Shown piece by piece: positions 10,101-23,513 of a DNA stretch of 64,000 bases (the stretch's first letter is position 1; the number at the start of each line of letters is the position of its first letter). The stretch comes from Apostichopus japonicus. Lineage: Eukaryota > Echinodermata > Holothuroidea > Aspidochirotida > Stichopodidae. The DNA is taken from positions 17,882,577-17,946,576 of the forward strand of contig NC_092582.1 of the NCBI RefSeq assembly GCF_037975245.1. The letters run 5' to 3'. Both the position numbers and the translations under genes were made by a program. The notes under the pieces were generated by a model that searched no databases, was not told the DNA's origin, and was given only the letters and a program-made list of their open reading frames with translations.

Positions 10101-12882
10101 ATTGTATCAATTTACTGTTAGAACAATTAAAATTGGAAATTTGACAGATTTTCCTAATATTCAGAAGTCAGCTTCTGTTTTCATGTTACTGACGGTTTAC
10201 TGTTGATATAAATCTTTTGATGTTGTTCGTATTCAAACCTGCCATTTTGTTTGTTTTTTGTGAAAAAGCGACATGTTTTCAGTCCTATGCACAAATAGCT
10301 GCTACGAAAACCAAAGTGTCCATTTAGTTAGTTCCAAATGATGCATCTTGTGTTGTGTTTATTAATATGATCTTTGATATGAAATCGTGATTACGTAATA
10401 TTTATTTTTTTTGTTCAGAACACGACGACCCAGGTTTCCTAGTTTCCATGCCTTATTTGGAAGAATGTCAGAAGATGGCCAATTACTCTTCAGTATCGCT
10501 ACAGCTGTGTGAACTCCATGAAGATTTCGCCATAGGTTCCTTGACAGTGAGTACTTACAGCTTAGGTTCGTTGACTACGGATATGGGTCGCACGATTAAC
10601 ATGTATCCTATTCCCCATTGGAGCTCTACATATAAATCTGGCTGGATATACTCAAAATCTGCCAGGAAGTTGGTGGTTACTTTAAATTCAAGTCAAATCT
10701 TTCGGGAAATTAATAAAACTGTCAAAGTGTTGAGGAAAAGATACAGAGTTTCTTAACACTAAATTAAGCAACTTTGTGAAAAGTTTTGAGCTACTGTTAA
10801 TCCAACAGATACAGAAAAGAAGTTGAAAGGTTAACAATCTTGTATCAAGGCAAGGCCTTCTCACACAACTTTACAACAGTTAAACTCAGCTCTATTGGTA
10901 ACTTGGCTCTTCTTTGAATTACTGGAAGTTTTATTTTTTATTTACTTTCTTTTCTCTAGATTCCTGCTGGCAGTGCTATAATCCTGACTGTTACTCAGAG
11001 AGGTATGCATATTACATTCCAAGGGAACAAATACTTCTGCTCTTGGAGGAAAATAAAGAGGTAGGGATGCTTTGTCTTCTTGTCAGCTTTGTCAAGGAAG
11101 GTAGTGAAGTAGATCAAATATTGATAGGGTTACCCTTATTCTTTTTCCCCCCTTGATCCAAGTTAGATTTGGTTTTTAAAAGTTGAAATAGGGGGATTGA
11201 TAGTGTGACAAAATTAACCTTGTTAAGACATTGAGGGTTGAGGGGGGGGGGTGTGAGGGGTGGAGGGAGAGGGTAGGTACAGGATTGGGCAGTCTTTATG
11301 TATACCTATTTGTATCCTTTGTCTTTCATATATTTGTACATGTATGCTTCATTTAGGTCATTATAGTGTTTTTAAACAATTATGTTAATATTCTACTGTC
11401 CTACTTTACATATGATTTTTTTATACTGCACTTTTCTGAGAATTTTTTGTGTGTGTACAACTTGCATATGAAAATAAGAAATAAAATTTTGAACTTGGAA
11501 TACAAGCTATTATGATACATTTAGATACATCATCATTGCAAACTATTAACCTGACCTCATGGCGCCTGTTCGATAGAACATTACCGTCTGCACACACTCA
11601 AGTGTCTGTTATCGAGCGGTCTCCATATCATAATTCGGGAGGACGTCCGATGGATTAAAAGCTCTATTTTTCGCTCCATTCTCATTTCTCAGCTGGACGA
11701 GGCCAGACAAAGACTTGTTCATCACGTTCGAGGTTTACTCGATTCCGACAGACTCCTACAGTTTCCTTCAACTGGAGACACCTCAAGCACCGTATCTCTT
11801 ATCGGCAGTCATAGAAATGATCAAGATTCTACAGGTAATTAAAATGCCAACAGCTACTGCAAGCTTTCTTTGTTTATTTTTATGATTATTTTACTGATAA
11901 TGCTTGTTGGGGAAGGGGAGGGGATGCTTTGGGGGGGGAAGGTTGGGGGAGGAGAGGATGATGAAGATAGGTTTCTATTTTTTTTTTTTGGCGAACTGAC
12001 TGAAATAATCAAACTCCTTAAAACTGCCAATTGAGCAGCATCTATAAGGAGAAGAAGAAGCCATAAACAGTACTTGAAGAGGAGAGGGTGGAGTTGAAAT
12101 GGGTTGGATGACGATTAGGGTCCAACCTTTTCTGTGCTTTGCATGGAAATAGTCAATCAATCTCCTAGAGGTAAATAGTGTAATAAATGTGCCAGCAACT
12201 ACTGCAAGTTAGAAGCATCTTAGGCTAGATGAAACTGTTCTTGGTTGGGAGGGATGGAAGGGGGGGGGAGGGTGGATGACAGTAGGTCTCCATCCTTACT
12301 TCTGGTGCTCATTGCAATCATCATTGTAATTCCTGCCGGTAATACTGTAACTAAACTCTCGGGAATAGAAATAACAGACAGGGTCCTGGAGAAGGCAGAG
12401 TGGGGTTTGGGTAAGTGGGGAAGGTTGAGGGTATTATAGGCAAGGTTTTGAGACTGGTGACGAAAACAAATTCTATGTCCTCGAGAGTGATATAAACTGA
12501 ACTCACCGATCCACTGAAGATATTGCTTGGGGTAAAGAAATGCTTTTTGCTTCTCAACAAAAGTGTCATTGGGAACAAACTGTAGTGTCATCTCTTAAAT
12601 GCGTTCCTAATTTTTTTTGGGGGGGGATTTTTTTGATTTTTGATTTTTTCCCCCTCGCAGAAAGAGACCTCGACAGAATCATTTCAAACGTCTGACCTCA
12701 CGCTGGATCACGATGGCACCGTCCTCTCCTGGAACAATGCCGTATTTTCCAAGTCTCACTTCACAGCAGAGAAAGAAATGGCTTCGAATTCCACAGATCT
12801 TTCAACGATACCCGTAGCACCCAACGAATCCGGTGATGCAGAGGTGGTGGTCACCGACCCCAATCAAAAGGTTCCGATTTGA
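4196..12882 (+). CDS. PX-less sorting-nexin-type FERM domain protein (9 exons, complete)
   Basis: Exons: 4196-4291, 6153-6216, 7093-7194, 8166-8276, 9088-9129, 10419-10546, 10960-11060, 11693-11834 and 12661-12882. All junctions are GT-AG and all phases match, giving 1008 nt and 335 residues. Residues 17-75 look like the ubiquitin-like F1 lobe, including ITVRGEE and KYFGLFQ (61-67). Residues 85-180 fit the helical F2 lobe (LSLQKWSFDPKEE at 89-101, then DAVALYL). Residues 182-262 fit the PH-like F3 lobe (FCSWRKIKSW at 207-216, ITFEVYS, and a final helix LLSAVIEMIKIL). This pattern resembles the FERM of SNX17/SNX27/SNX31, where YFALF, an L-x-I/L-x-K-W strand and W-x-x-I/M-x-x-W occupy the same places. 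Those proteins bind NPxY cargo tails on endosomes. The last 70 residues are polar and low in complexity. No PX or PDZ domain is present. Family assignment is by pattern, so function is inferred. Confidence 0.75.
4541..5009 (+). repeat. 238-bp tandem duplication in intron 1
   Basis: A block starting TATATGGATAAATAAACGAT at 4541 is repeated from 4779 with only scattered substitutions and a small deletion near the GCCTAAGGC segment. Both copies end CTTCCACCAATA. The high identity suggests a recent unequal crossover or replication slippage. It lies in intron 1 of the FERM gene and shows no coding signal. Confidence 0.85.
7370..7470 (+). repeat. TAGTTTCAATATTAT short tandem repeats
   Basis: Degenerate copies of a roughly 15-30 bp AT-rich unit (ATAGTTTCAATATTATT and variants) recur within about 100 bp of FERM intron 3. 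It is a simple slippage repeat. Confidence 0.55.
8017..8100 (+). repeat. 33-bp tandem repeat, about 2.5 copies
   Basis: The unit starting AAACATAGGTATTTAACTTT occurs at 8021, 8054 and (partial) 8087. It lies in FERM intron 3, ending about 65 bp upstream of the exon 4 acceptor. The last partial copy merges into the sequence leading to that acceptor. Confidence 0.8.
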
Positions 12883-14559
12883 GAAGAGATTTGATTGAGA
12901 GATTTTATGCTGAATCGGGTGAGATGATGATGATGATGAGTCACTTTCAAAATTGCCTTAAAAACTTTATCACAAACGACTTTTGGATTTACTAGTTCTC
13001 TTACGGAATCAGTCTTCGGGGGTCTTTTCGTCTCGTTGCCTTCCTTACACCTGTAAATATGCAATACTTGTGTCTTCTATACCGAGAAGTGATAAAGAAC
13101 TTTTGAGAAGAAATTTAAGTCCTTATTGTAAATAGATAGATACCACAACAACTGTAATTTTTACAAGTTAAAAAACGATCTTATTTTTTCTGTCATGATT
13201 GTATTTCACAGTGAACAAAATTACAAATTCCTTCAAAAAATTTTTTCAAACCATCCTATAAAAGTCATGTTCTCATAGCCCATTGGTTCAAACGATTTTG
13301 TGGGTTTATAGCAATGAATATTCCGACAACGAAAAAAATGGCCTTTCTGCACAAAAAAACTCCATTCATCATTGCCGTCCAATGTGTTCTGTCTTATATT
13401 TTTATTTTGTGATTTGTTCTGTTTCTACTCAAAAGTATGATTCTTTAAACTTGTAGAAAGCTTACACTAATCTTCCAATGGCGTAAACTTTAAGAACGAT
13501 TTCTCAACCTTTTGCAATTTTTATCTGCCTTAAGTAAAACTTTCATTTTTTTTTCACTTTATCGATTCAATATATTTTGCATAGGTCATTGAGGATTCAT
13601 CTTATGAATGTTGTAAATAGTAAAATTTGAAGTTATTTTGTGGTATTGGAAGGAAAATGGAAGAATGTTGTGGGGCCTTTGGTACTAATAATCCACAAAA
13701 CGAGGGAATCCCCATTTTGAAAAATGTTGTTCAAACTTGAAATTTTGTCTCTCTCAATATATTGCTTTAATTCGAGAGTTTGAAATAATTAGCTGGATGT
13801 ATTGTTTTAGTTACGATAGGACATGCTCTTTATGCAGTTCTACAACTAGATAGTCTATTTTTATATCAGAATATAAGATGGCGATAAAATAGTAAATAAT
13901 AATAATACACTTAGCAGGTTGCGACGTCATGGTTCATAGTCCCTAACTTTTGATATTTGTAAAGATTGGCAGTATTGCCCCCCCCCCCCCAAATATGCTA
14001 TAAAGTCAGAAAATGGTCACCAGTGTTAAAAACTATAAGCATTTGTACTACCCATCTAATAGCAGTTATCTGCACCGAGACATTATTTGATGGTCTATTT
14101 CTTACAGTCTCAAATATCTAGATATAATTTGGAAACTCAGAACCTTCTGAGAAGTGTTTTGTAAACATCTAGCAACTTTTAAAATGTTCTAAACATTTTT
14201 GGGGGCCTAATACGGATGATCTTGTAAAGGGTTTAGGGATGACACCTCTTGCCAACAACAATGTCAGCACCATTATTGTTGTAATTATAAAATTAAGTTT
14301 CTGAAAGAGCCGGGGAGGGGTGGGTATGGGGCACAATTAAATTATGACATGTGTAGGTCTAGGTTTAGAGTGTGTCATATTTGAGGATATATGTGTGCCT
14401 GGGGTAAAACTATTTTACTTGGTAGAAAATGTTTTAAGAGAAATCCCCACCAAACCTCTCCAGTTTGCAGTGCATCTATCTCTTATGTTGATAATGCCTC
14501 TGAAGCAGGCTATGTATTTAATCTCGAGTTAAAGTCAAGGGAGCATATTCTTATTTACA

Positions 14560-14660
14560 TTTATACATATATATATATATATATATACATAGATATACCT
14601 GGAGTGAAGGTCATATATATATATATATATAGTTGTATGTATATATATATATATATATAA
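14560..14660. repeat. (TA)n microsatellite
   Basis: Alternating TA runs are broken by a short unique segment (ACCTGGAGTGAAGGTC). The block ends about 110 bp before the tRNA-derived repeat, which is followed by another TA-rich block. Confidence 0.85.
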
Positions 14661-14769
14661 ATAATACAAATATATATTCATTTGCCTTTGTCGTTTACCT
14701 CCATTTCATTAACAAAGTCACAAAGTATTTCTTTCGAGATCCGGCTTTAGGAATCACAAATGATTTGGT

Positions 14770-15030
14770 GTTGGTTAGCATCATGTTTGATCTCTAGAGT
14801 AAGGCAAATATGTCACCAAAACAGAGCTAGTATTGTTCAATACAGGTGACAATCGCCTACAGTGGAATTATGACATTCCTTACCAGTTTCAAACCTCTGG
14901 ACATACAATCAGCGTCCATAGCCTAGTGGTTAGGGTGTCCACATATAAAGCAGGAGGCCCGGGTTCGAATCCCGGTGGAGGCTGAAAGATTTTCACTGTT
15001 CTGGATTTTCCAAATCACTACGATTTCAAT
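14770..15030 (+). mobile_element. tRNA-derived interspersed repeat, copy 1
   Basis: A 71-bp tRNA-like core at 14912-14982 has an A-box-like TAGCCTAGTGG and a perfect B box, GGTTCGAATCC, in a paired T arm (CCGGG/CCCGG). Six of seven acceptor-stem positions can pair (GCGTCCA with TGGAGGC). A unique 140-bp segment precedes it (GTTGGTTAGCATCATG) and a TTTTCACTGTTCTGGA tail follows. The same architecture recurs at 39645-39890, which shows that it is a dispersed repeat and not a lone tRNA gene. The anticodon arm is poor. TA microsatellites flank both copies. Confidence 0.7.
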
Positions 15031-15063
<33 letters not shown>

Positions 15064-15170
15064 GTGTATATGTATATATATATTTATATGTATGTATACA
15101 TATATATGTATGTGTATGTATGTATGTGTATGTATGTATATATATATACATATATAAACATAACCTTCAC
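15030..15170. repeat. (TA)n / TATG-rich microsatellite
   Basis: TA runs interspersed with TATG, TGTATG and TATATACA units follow the tRNA-derived repeat. The resulting open frame of I, Y and C codons is an artefact of the simple sequence. Confidence 0.85.
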
Positions 15171-16517
15171 TGCCAGGTACAGCTTGTTTTGATGTTTAAA
15201 AAATGTTTTTAAAAGCCAAGAGATATCTTTCACATTTTTGTATCATCTTATTTGTTGTTTATCGTCGTTTATCATTGTTAAGTTTATTGATGCCTTCCGG
15301 GAAACGAATTTAAGCGACTAATGAAACACTCCGTTTTTACATGTAAGTGCAATTATTGTTAGTGTTTCGTCTTTTCATACTTTTTTTTTTTCTGTACAAA
15401 ATTCTTGTAAATAGAGAGAGAGGTTGTCACATGTATTCTGTGCTTCACTTCTTCTATGATATATGCAGAGGTGGCAATTAGTAGACATGAAAACAATAGT
15501 TTATCTGACACATCAATAGGATTAAACAAAGACACAAACATACAGCTAGCAGAAACAAGTTAAAAAAAACTGCTTGAAAGACATAGGATTATTTCAGAAT
15601 CGGTAGTGGAGAGGGGGGAGTAGGGGGGGGGACAAAGTGATGGTCATGGAGACCGTGAGAATCTCATTTCCACTGTGACCAAGTGACCTTTGTTTATGTC
15701 ATAGGGTTTATCTTCTTAAGGGTATAACTGGCTATGCCTGTTTAGAAGGCTTCTCTTTGAGGGAAGCATTGCTCAACAATATTGTGTGAATGCTGTTGTG
15801 TTACTGTCAAACACCCTACCTGTTTCATATTGCTTAGGTGTCTTTGTTTTGTTTTGTAACTGACTTTACACAGAATTTACAAAGTTATGATGAAAATAAT
15901 ATTTTTTTTTTGTTCATGACAAATTAAAAATCAAGAAAGTATACTGCATAATATTACATGATTTAGTTCTTACACCACAGTGTAATTACAGGCACAGATT
16001 TGACAACTATTTCATGTGTTGTTAAGAAATGCCATGTAGATCAGCTTTGTCCTATTGGGAAACGTTGATTAAGCGCATACAGACGTCCCTGTGTCTGAAT
16101 CTGTACATATGACATGATGCCTTTGTATATGTAAGAAGTGTATGTAAATATATATATTGCCAATGCAGGTTGTATATATGGTTTTCCCATCCTCATGGTA
16201 AAGATATCCATACTTTTAAAGACTTTCATACTCCATTGCAATGTATTTGGAAAAGTTATTATAGTAATACTATTATAGAACTGCATATATTCAGGCTTTT
16301 TTATCAGGCACAGAATCTATAGGTGGTGTGAGGGCCTGTTTAGTTTATGATGGATTTGTTACTGTTAACAAGTCCTGACATTTTGAAGCAAACATTTAAC
16401 ATTTAACATTCTTGTTGTTGCTGTTATACCTTTTATTATATTTATGAGTGACGTAAAAGGATATACTCTCGTTTGAGTTTACGCGTCTTTCTGATGAGGA
16501 GCATACTTTGGAATTGA

Positions 16518-16523
16518 AATAAA
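16518..16523 (+). terminator. candidate AATAAA polyadenylation signal for the FERM gene
   Basis: This is the first AATAAA I found downstream of the FERM stop codon on the plus strand. It would imply a 3' UTR of about 3.6 kb. An ATTAAA variant near 14336 is a nearer alternative. No cleavage site can be shown from the sequence alone. Confidence 0.2.
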
Positions 16524-19500
16524 ACTTACAAACATTTTACCACATTTTACTCAGTGTCTATCTGTCTGTTCGTTTTTGTTACTTTTGACTTCTGGAATGA
16601 AATGTGACTAATCAAGCTAACCACAAATACTGCTATTTTAATATCAACTATTAAGAAATTCTCAAAACTAACCAGCAATATCTGTTTGAATGTGCAAAAG
16701 CTTTCCAGGATAATTGTCAAATGTTCTAATGCTAAATACCACTGTATACTGTCTTTCCATATCATGCTTCAAAGCACTCCTACTGACAGTATAAACAGTT
16801 CCTAACCTTTATCCCCCATTCCGATTAGAAACGTGAGATATGCATACTGCACGTGTTGTCAGTACAAGTGCTGTAAAGCAGGGCGTGAATGTACAGTATA
16901 GAAGGGAAAACCAGCACTCTCTTACCGGAGGAATTACAAAATTTTTCCCCTCACTATGCTACAGATATGTTTATATTTTTACATATCAAAATACATGCAA
17001 ATGAGAACAAAATGAGAACCAAAGATTTAATGTTTCATTTCTTACCCCCTGCAGGCAAATTAGCTGCTCCAAGGGATTCAATCTCTTGATACAAAAGAGG
17101 AGAAGAAATACATCACCGAGGAGAGAGGGTTATGAAAGGCTAATGTTCATTTTTAATAAAAGGTACAATACAATCAGGCAATATTTAATAATAATAATAA
17201 TAATACAAAATAACAAGTGCCCAAATAAATGTGCCAGCTTAATTTGTAGTAAAAAGCTGCAATATAAAGTTAAAACATGATAGCAGCTAATTTATATAAA
17301 GGAAAACACATTTACAAATATACCCTCTTCCAATAAAATGCCCCATAAAGCCTAAGGTTCATTTTGGTACATACATACAAACATACAGAGAAATAGGCAT
17401 ACATACATACAGATATATTACTTTCCCTGTAAAATCCACATGCAGACCGATGTATTATTTACTGGATAAAATATTGTCCTTGTCTCTCCGTGGAAAAACA
17501 AAAAATCAGGTTGCCTCTTAAAAAGTGACAAGTCAGTGAAACTTGACAGGACTCGGACCATCCAAACACAAGTGAGATGCAATATATAGATATACATCTT
17601 TTTGTTTATAGCCCACTTCAATTACCAACTAACTACCTACAATTTCTCACTGAAATATTGAGTAATAACTTTACCATGTGGAAAAACTTCAAAGAGTTTG
17701 CTAATGTGGATTTATATCGCTCACAGCAGCACAACCTTAAATGGAGACTAGTCCCAATGTGGGAAGTTTAATGATTGTAACATCTATAAAAATAAAAAAA
17801 ATCATGAGGGTAGAGGAGGGGGGGGGGGCGATAGCAGGGTTTGACTTAATACTTGACAGGGAAAACTGTACCATTACACCTTTGGTGAAAAAGGATCATC
17901 CAAAGATCCAATATGAATTTAGTATACACTGAAGAGATTCTGGTTATTATACTACTTTTAAGCTCACTGCAAGGAACTAGGGGAAGTTTTTGCAATGGGG
18001 TGGAGATGGGTGAATTCAACAGTAACTGGAACACAACTAGAATTTGAAGTCACTGATGTGATACCACTTGTGCTTTTTCTCTGGGGAAATACCTACATAA
18101 CCGTATGTTACCGCGTATTTATCCAAATATGGAACTGTTGTGTAGACAAAAGCCTATTGTATCCGACGACTCCAACCCTGACAATATTGTCTGGTACCGT
18201 TTTTGTTATGAACAATCTGTTAACAGGAGCAATCACAACTCTTGGTGTGCGACTGGGCAAAAGTAACAGAGAAAGAAGGTAACCCCCACCCCCCCCCCCC
18301 GCCCAAGAAAAATGAAACTTTAAAACAAGTATGTCGATATCTCGGAAAAGATCAATCATTGATACTACATCCGTAAAATCTTATAGATACAGTATATAGG
18401 TTTCTTAATACACCATTGCAAATTAAACATAAATATTGCAGGGTAAAAATACTATCAAATAAAGACCAAAAAGAAAACATTTTCTCATATTTATCAAACA
18501 TGACAAGATTCCTACTATAAACACTCAAAACATGATTTCTGAATATTTTTTTGGGCTAACCTATGATTGATAACACCGTATCTAGAAGTTTCATATACAA
18601 CCTACTCAACCAGTCTAGGGAATTAAGGCAAGGGTGGGGGGTGGGGGAGGGGAGAAGGGAGGGTGGAAGTACTCTTATTTCACAGGCTAAGATATTCCAG
18701 CAGAAATATAGCCATGCAGTAAGTTTATCATAGCCTCATTGTTGACAGAACTTCGAATAAGAGATATTAACATTTGTAAACATCTCATGTACCTCCATGT
18801 TAGCTTATAAGGGAGTCTCACATATTTTCATTCACAATTTATTTTGTCTGGAAACATACTGAAATTGAAAGCAAAAATGCTGTGACTAAGGACTATTTTC
18901 TGTTAAGGACTGATAAAACTTATTCAAAATTATTATTTGCGATAGTAAGTGAAAAAGAAAGAATGAAGATTGCTGATGTAATTGTTTCTAAAAATTATTC
19001 CTATCTCAATAGAATCATCAAAATTTTTAATCTAGTTTTCACTTCACAAAGTTAATGACTTAAAAACAAGTCTATTATGAATTGCTGATTAACTGTTAAT
19101 TGTTCCACTTCTGTAGCTGTCATTTAAGTTTGACATAATTTTTTGTTGTTGCAGATACTGCTGTTTTTATTATCAGAATTAAAATCTGCAATCAAATTAA
19201 AGTTGTAAAATCAATGTAGAAGTCGTGAAGAATGTAAAAACTGTTGTCTTAAATTGGTTAGGTCTTATAATGAGGATTTTCAAAGTCATGCAAATAAGTG
19301 ACCCTTTTTGTCATATTTGTGATGTCGGTCTACTAACCAAGCAGTCAAAAGATGCCATCAGGTGGTCAAAAGATACGACCGAGTGGTCAACACTGCCTCC
19401 AGGTAGTTAAAAGTTCAAAACCTTGCACAATATCCGAGTGATCATGCTCTGGAGTTTTTTTTGGTCCTGTTCATATTTTTTCATGGTAAGAGTAAAGTAG

Positions 19501-21884
19501 CTGCTGCCCACAAAAACAACAATGCTACATTCCTTCATGTTAAAGAATTTCAATGTTTAACCAAATTTTGCAAGACACCACCCTTCTGGAATTCAAAATA
19601 GCCAAAAAGTAATGCCTCAAGGGAAACACTACAAAATCGCGAGTTCTAATTTGCTCTGCAATTTCTATCAAACAGAACAGTTCTTTTGTTTTCATTTCTA
19701 TTTCTATAGCATGTTTCGAGAAACATTGATCAAAATCCACCGTTTTTACCTGACTGTTAACAATTTGCAATTGTAACCTTTTTCTTTTTTTCTTTTCAAG
19801 AAAGTGACAAGACTATAAACTTTCTCCTCCCATCTATGCTGCCGTAGAAAACAAAGAAATCCGAAAGAATTTTGCCGCATCCCACCCACTCACAAAACGT
19901 TACCCTAACTATCCATGACCAGCGATAAGAACTTTTGCTTTAATGATGATTGGTTTGAATAGTTTTTTTATCTAAAAAGATCACAAATTATTTCAGAATT
20001 TTACTGATAGCATTTAAAATACACTGCATCTACACCTTAACTGTATTTTCTCGTTTTTGCATCTACAAAGCAGCTACTACATGATTATTGTACCAAGCAA
20101 TTTTAATTTTTTTTTTTTATTATTAATTTTTTTTTCCCCACCACCAATGAAATCCATCAAAGAGGATTGCGACTTTCCTTGAGCCACACGATTCGTTTTT
20201 TTACAGATCAAAACTATGCGTAATTTCTATTTTCAAAATTCATAATTTTTTGTTTAAAAAAATTTCCACAATTTTGTATTTATTATTTCTCTCAGAATCT
20301 TAAAAGGTGTACTAAAGGTAATTTTTGTCTTGTAATCAAAGTAGGAAAAGTGCGAGACTATTAAAAAGTTCTTTCAAAGACTGCCTGTTATTAAAGAAAA
20401 AAAAGTTTCTGTTGTCAAAGTTGCAATTGCGGGAGCGGGGTAGTGATTGACTACTTTAAATATCAAAGGGATAGATTTGGAAGGAAAAAGGGGTAAAATA
20501 TTTTACGAAGACAATATTTAGCAGCACCACTTATCAGGTTTATTGAATATTAAAATGACTGAATAGAAGGTAAACTAGAAAGCATATTTATATATCAGAG
20601 TTGGACAGGGTTTGTCAATGAGCTAATGACTTCAATGACTAACTTTCCAAAGTTAAAGGAGGTGGATATGTTAGGTAGAGAGTGAAGTCACACTTTCTTG
20701 AAAATACCATTTTACTTCAACCATGACATCTTTCATCCAATATTCAATTTGGGTAAAATTTTGAGGAGGGGGGAAAAGGACTCAGGTAGAAACAGTTTAA
20801 AGAAACTCATTCCATATGCAATGGATTTTGACATTCTCACCCTATTCAAGGCCTGGAAAGTGATTTTTTTCTAATTTTCATGCCTTTTCCGAGAATGTTC
20901 TTGACTGTGTAACCCCTGTCTGAAGTAAAGAGCTCTCCCATTAAATGAATTAACACAAAATTTGATTTCAATAAAATGTACTGTTAATGACTGCACATGA
21001 CCAGAAATTGGGCTGAAACTTTCAAATTCATAAGCTGACACTGTCAACACTGGGTTACCCAACTATTCCCCAAACACCCCATCCCCACTACCCCCCCCCC
21101 CCTCAAAATGTTACCAAACATTATTTTTGAATATTTAAAGTTTGATGTCCCATTCCTTTGAAGTCTAAGTACATAAGGAATCAACCAGGTGTGTGTCACC
21201 ATGACAACAGATGAGCCTTGTGTCATTCTACAATTTCATCTTTTATACCTCTTCTTTCTCTCTCTCTACTTTTTTAAGGTTCAGATATATATCACTAACA
21301 TGTATGTAGTATTGTTTAGATTACCACTATTGACATTGTTATTAAACGTGTGTGAACCTTTCAAGACTAACCACATATTTCGGATATGGGGTGAAGTGGT
21401 ACCCCGACCAACCATGTTACACCATGTCGCTGTCCCGATATTAATCCTGAAAGTAAACATAGTAAAACCCTGAAATTTTTTCCACTGCATTTGTCCTGTT
21501 GTATTCTGAATGGCCATGGCTGCTCTGTATCTCTGTACGTAACACAGGGTTCTATTACTCACGACGGTCAATCCAACATTTGCTCGAACATGACCAATTA
21601 GATTCACAGGATTCACAAAACTTTATGATGGGTTCAAACTTGCACATCAACAATATACAATGTCTTTCTGTCAAACATATTAGAATCTACAATATTTGCG
21701 AACAAGAAGATTAAACAAAGATAACCAACACCACTGAATAAAATTCATGACATGACATTTGTAACAACTGAAAAATCTTGTATGGTGAATTGGGGGGGGG
21801 GTGTAAAAGGGGTTAGGTGGGATATTCTAGACGAGGGCAGCCTATTCTAAAACTGAGGTAAAAGTTTACACTGATCAGAAGAGT

Positions 21885-23075
21885 AATTGTGTGAGCTCAA
21901 CGTTGTTATAAGGTTCAACTATTCACATAATACAAACTGCAAACTGTATCTGTTTAAACATGCACTCTCCAAAGGTTAGTGTCGACTCAACAGTGTTATG
22001 TGTACCTGCTAGCACATACACTCTGAAGAGTAATGGGGACTCAACTGTGTAGAAGAGTGTATCTATTCATACATAGACTCTCTGAAGAGCACTGTCAACT
22101 CAACTGTGTACAAGAGTGCATCTATTGATATATACATCATCTAACGAGTATACGTGGACCCAACAGTGTTTGCTCATACATACACTTTGAAGAGTGATGG
22201 GGACTCTACTGTGTAAAAGAGTGTATCTATTCATACATAGACTCTCTGAAGAGCACTGTCAACTCAACTGTGTACAAGAGTGCATCTATTGATACATACA
22301 TCTATTGATACATCTATTGATACATCATTGATACATCTATTGATACATCATCTAACGAGTATATGTGGACCCAACAGTGTTATGTGTATCTGCTAGCACA
22401 TACACTCTGAAGAGTAATGGGGACTCAACTGTGTAGAAGAGTGTATCTATTCATACATAGACTCTCTGAAGAGCACTGTCAACTCAACTGTGTACAAGAG
22501 TGCATCTATTGGTACATACACTATCTAACAAGTAATGTGGACCCAACAGTGTTATGTGTATCTGCTCATACATACACTTTGAAGAGTAATGGGGACTCAA
22601 CGTTGTTATAAGGTTCAACTATTCACATAATACAAACTGCAAACTGTATCTGTTTAAACATGCACTCTCCAAAGGTTAGTGTCGACTCAACAGTGTTATG
22701 TGTATCTGCTAGCACATACACTCTGAAGAGTAACGGGGACTCAACTGTGTAGAAGAGTGTATCTATTCATACATAGACTCTCTGAAGAGCACTGTCAACT
22801 CAACTGTGTACAAGAGTGCATCTATTGGTACATACACTATCTAACAAGTAATGTGGACCCAACAGTGTTATGTGTATCTGCTCATACATACACTCTGATA
22901 TGTAATGGTGACTCAACTGTGTAAAAGAGTATCTATTCATACATACACTCTCTGAAGAGCACTGTCAATGCAACTGTGTACAAGAGTGCATCTATTGCTA
23001 TATACACCATCTAACAAGTAATGTGGACCCAACAGTGTTATGTGCATCTGCTCATACACTCTCTACGTTGCATAT
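21885..23075 (+). repeat. complex minisatellite with 700-bp higher-order period
   Basis: Degenerate units of about 60-70 bp share ACTCAACTGTGTA, AGAGTG(C/T)ATCTATT and CATACACTCTGAAGAGTAATG. A distinctive block beginning CGTTGTTATAAGGTTCAACT occurs at 21901 and again at 22601, a spacing of 700 bp, followed by nearly the same unit order. Near 22300 there is an additional local expansion of ATTGATACATCT. The array ends about 440 bp from the stop codon of the CIP4-family gene, on its 3' side. Confidence 0.85.
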
Positions 23076-23513
23076 TTTCAAAGAAATTGGCACCCAACCA
23101 ATGTTAGAACGAGGAGTAGCATGTAGCTGTCCTCGGTGCAAAAGACAAAATTAGTTTTGACCGCAGGGCATAAGACCTGCTAAGAATTATAATAAAAGTG
23201 AAGGTTTGTGTATGGGTACAAATACGAAATTAATATTCACAATTTGCAAAATAAATGCCTTAAAACATACCTACGCCTTCAAAAACAACCTACATGTGTA
23301 AAACATTCTCGAGTTTAAAAAAAGAAAAAAAAAAAATGAAAAAAAAAATTCGTGCATTTGGTAGACCGGCGAAGTCTTAGTGAGAGCGGTGAGTCTGCGT
23401 AATCCTTCCCACCGTTTCATTGGTTTAAGACTGCTTATTAACCCCATCCATAAAAAGTTTTAAAGCCTCTGGAACAAGACCAAATATCTATATAATATAA
23501 TCTATGAGGTCTA
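23076..23513. other. 3' flank or 3' UTR of the CIP4-family gene
   Basis: Because the last coding exon ends at 23514 on the minus strand, this stretch is probably transcribed 3' UTR. It contains an A-rich run near 23318-23348. No coding feature is visible. Confidence 0.4.

Larger units (their letters stand above)
12883..21884. other. tail-to-tail intergenic region, left part
   Basis: This region follows the FERM gene stop and should begin with its 3' UTR. It contains CT-rich and AT-rich stretches, C or G runs (for example near 13979, 17819 and 18288), TA microsatellites and one tRNA-derived repeat. Several short open frames occur, but none shows a recognisable domain or paired splice sites. 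The 3' UTR of the minus-strand CIP4-family gene should occupy part of the far right end. Several TTTATT motifs (reverse AATAAA), for example near 18835 and 20539, could be its polyadenylation signal, but none stands out. Confidence 0.5.

Noticed and set aside
14912-14982. Functional tRNA gene
   Set aside because: The B box is perfect, but the anticodon arm does not pair properly and a diverged copy with the same non-tRNA flanks exists at 39645, so it is part of a dispersed repeat.
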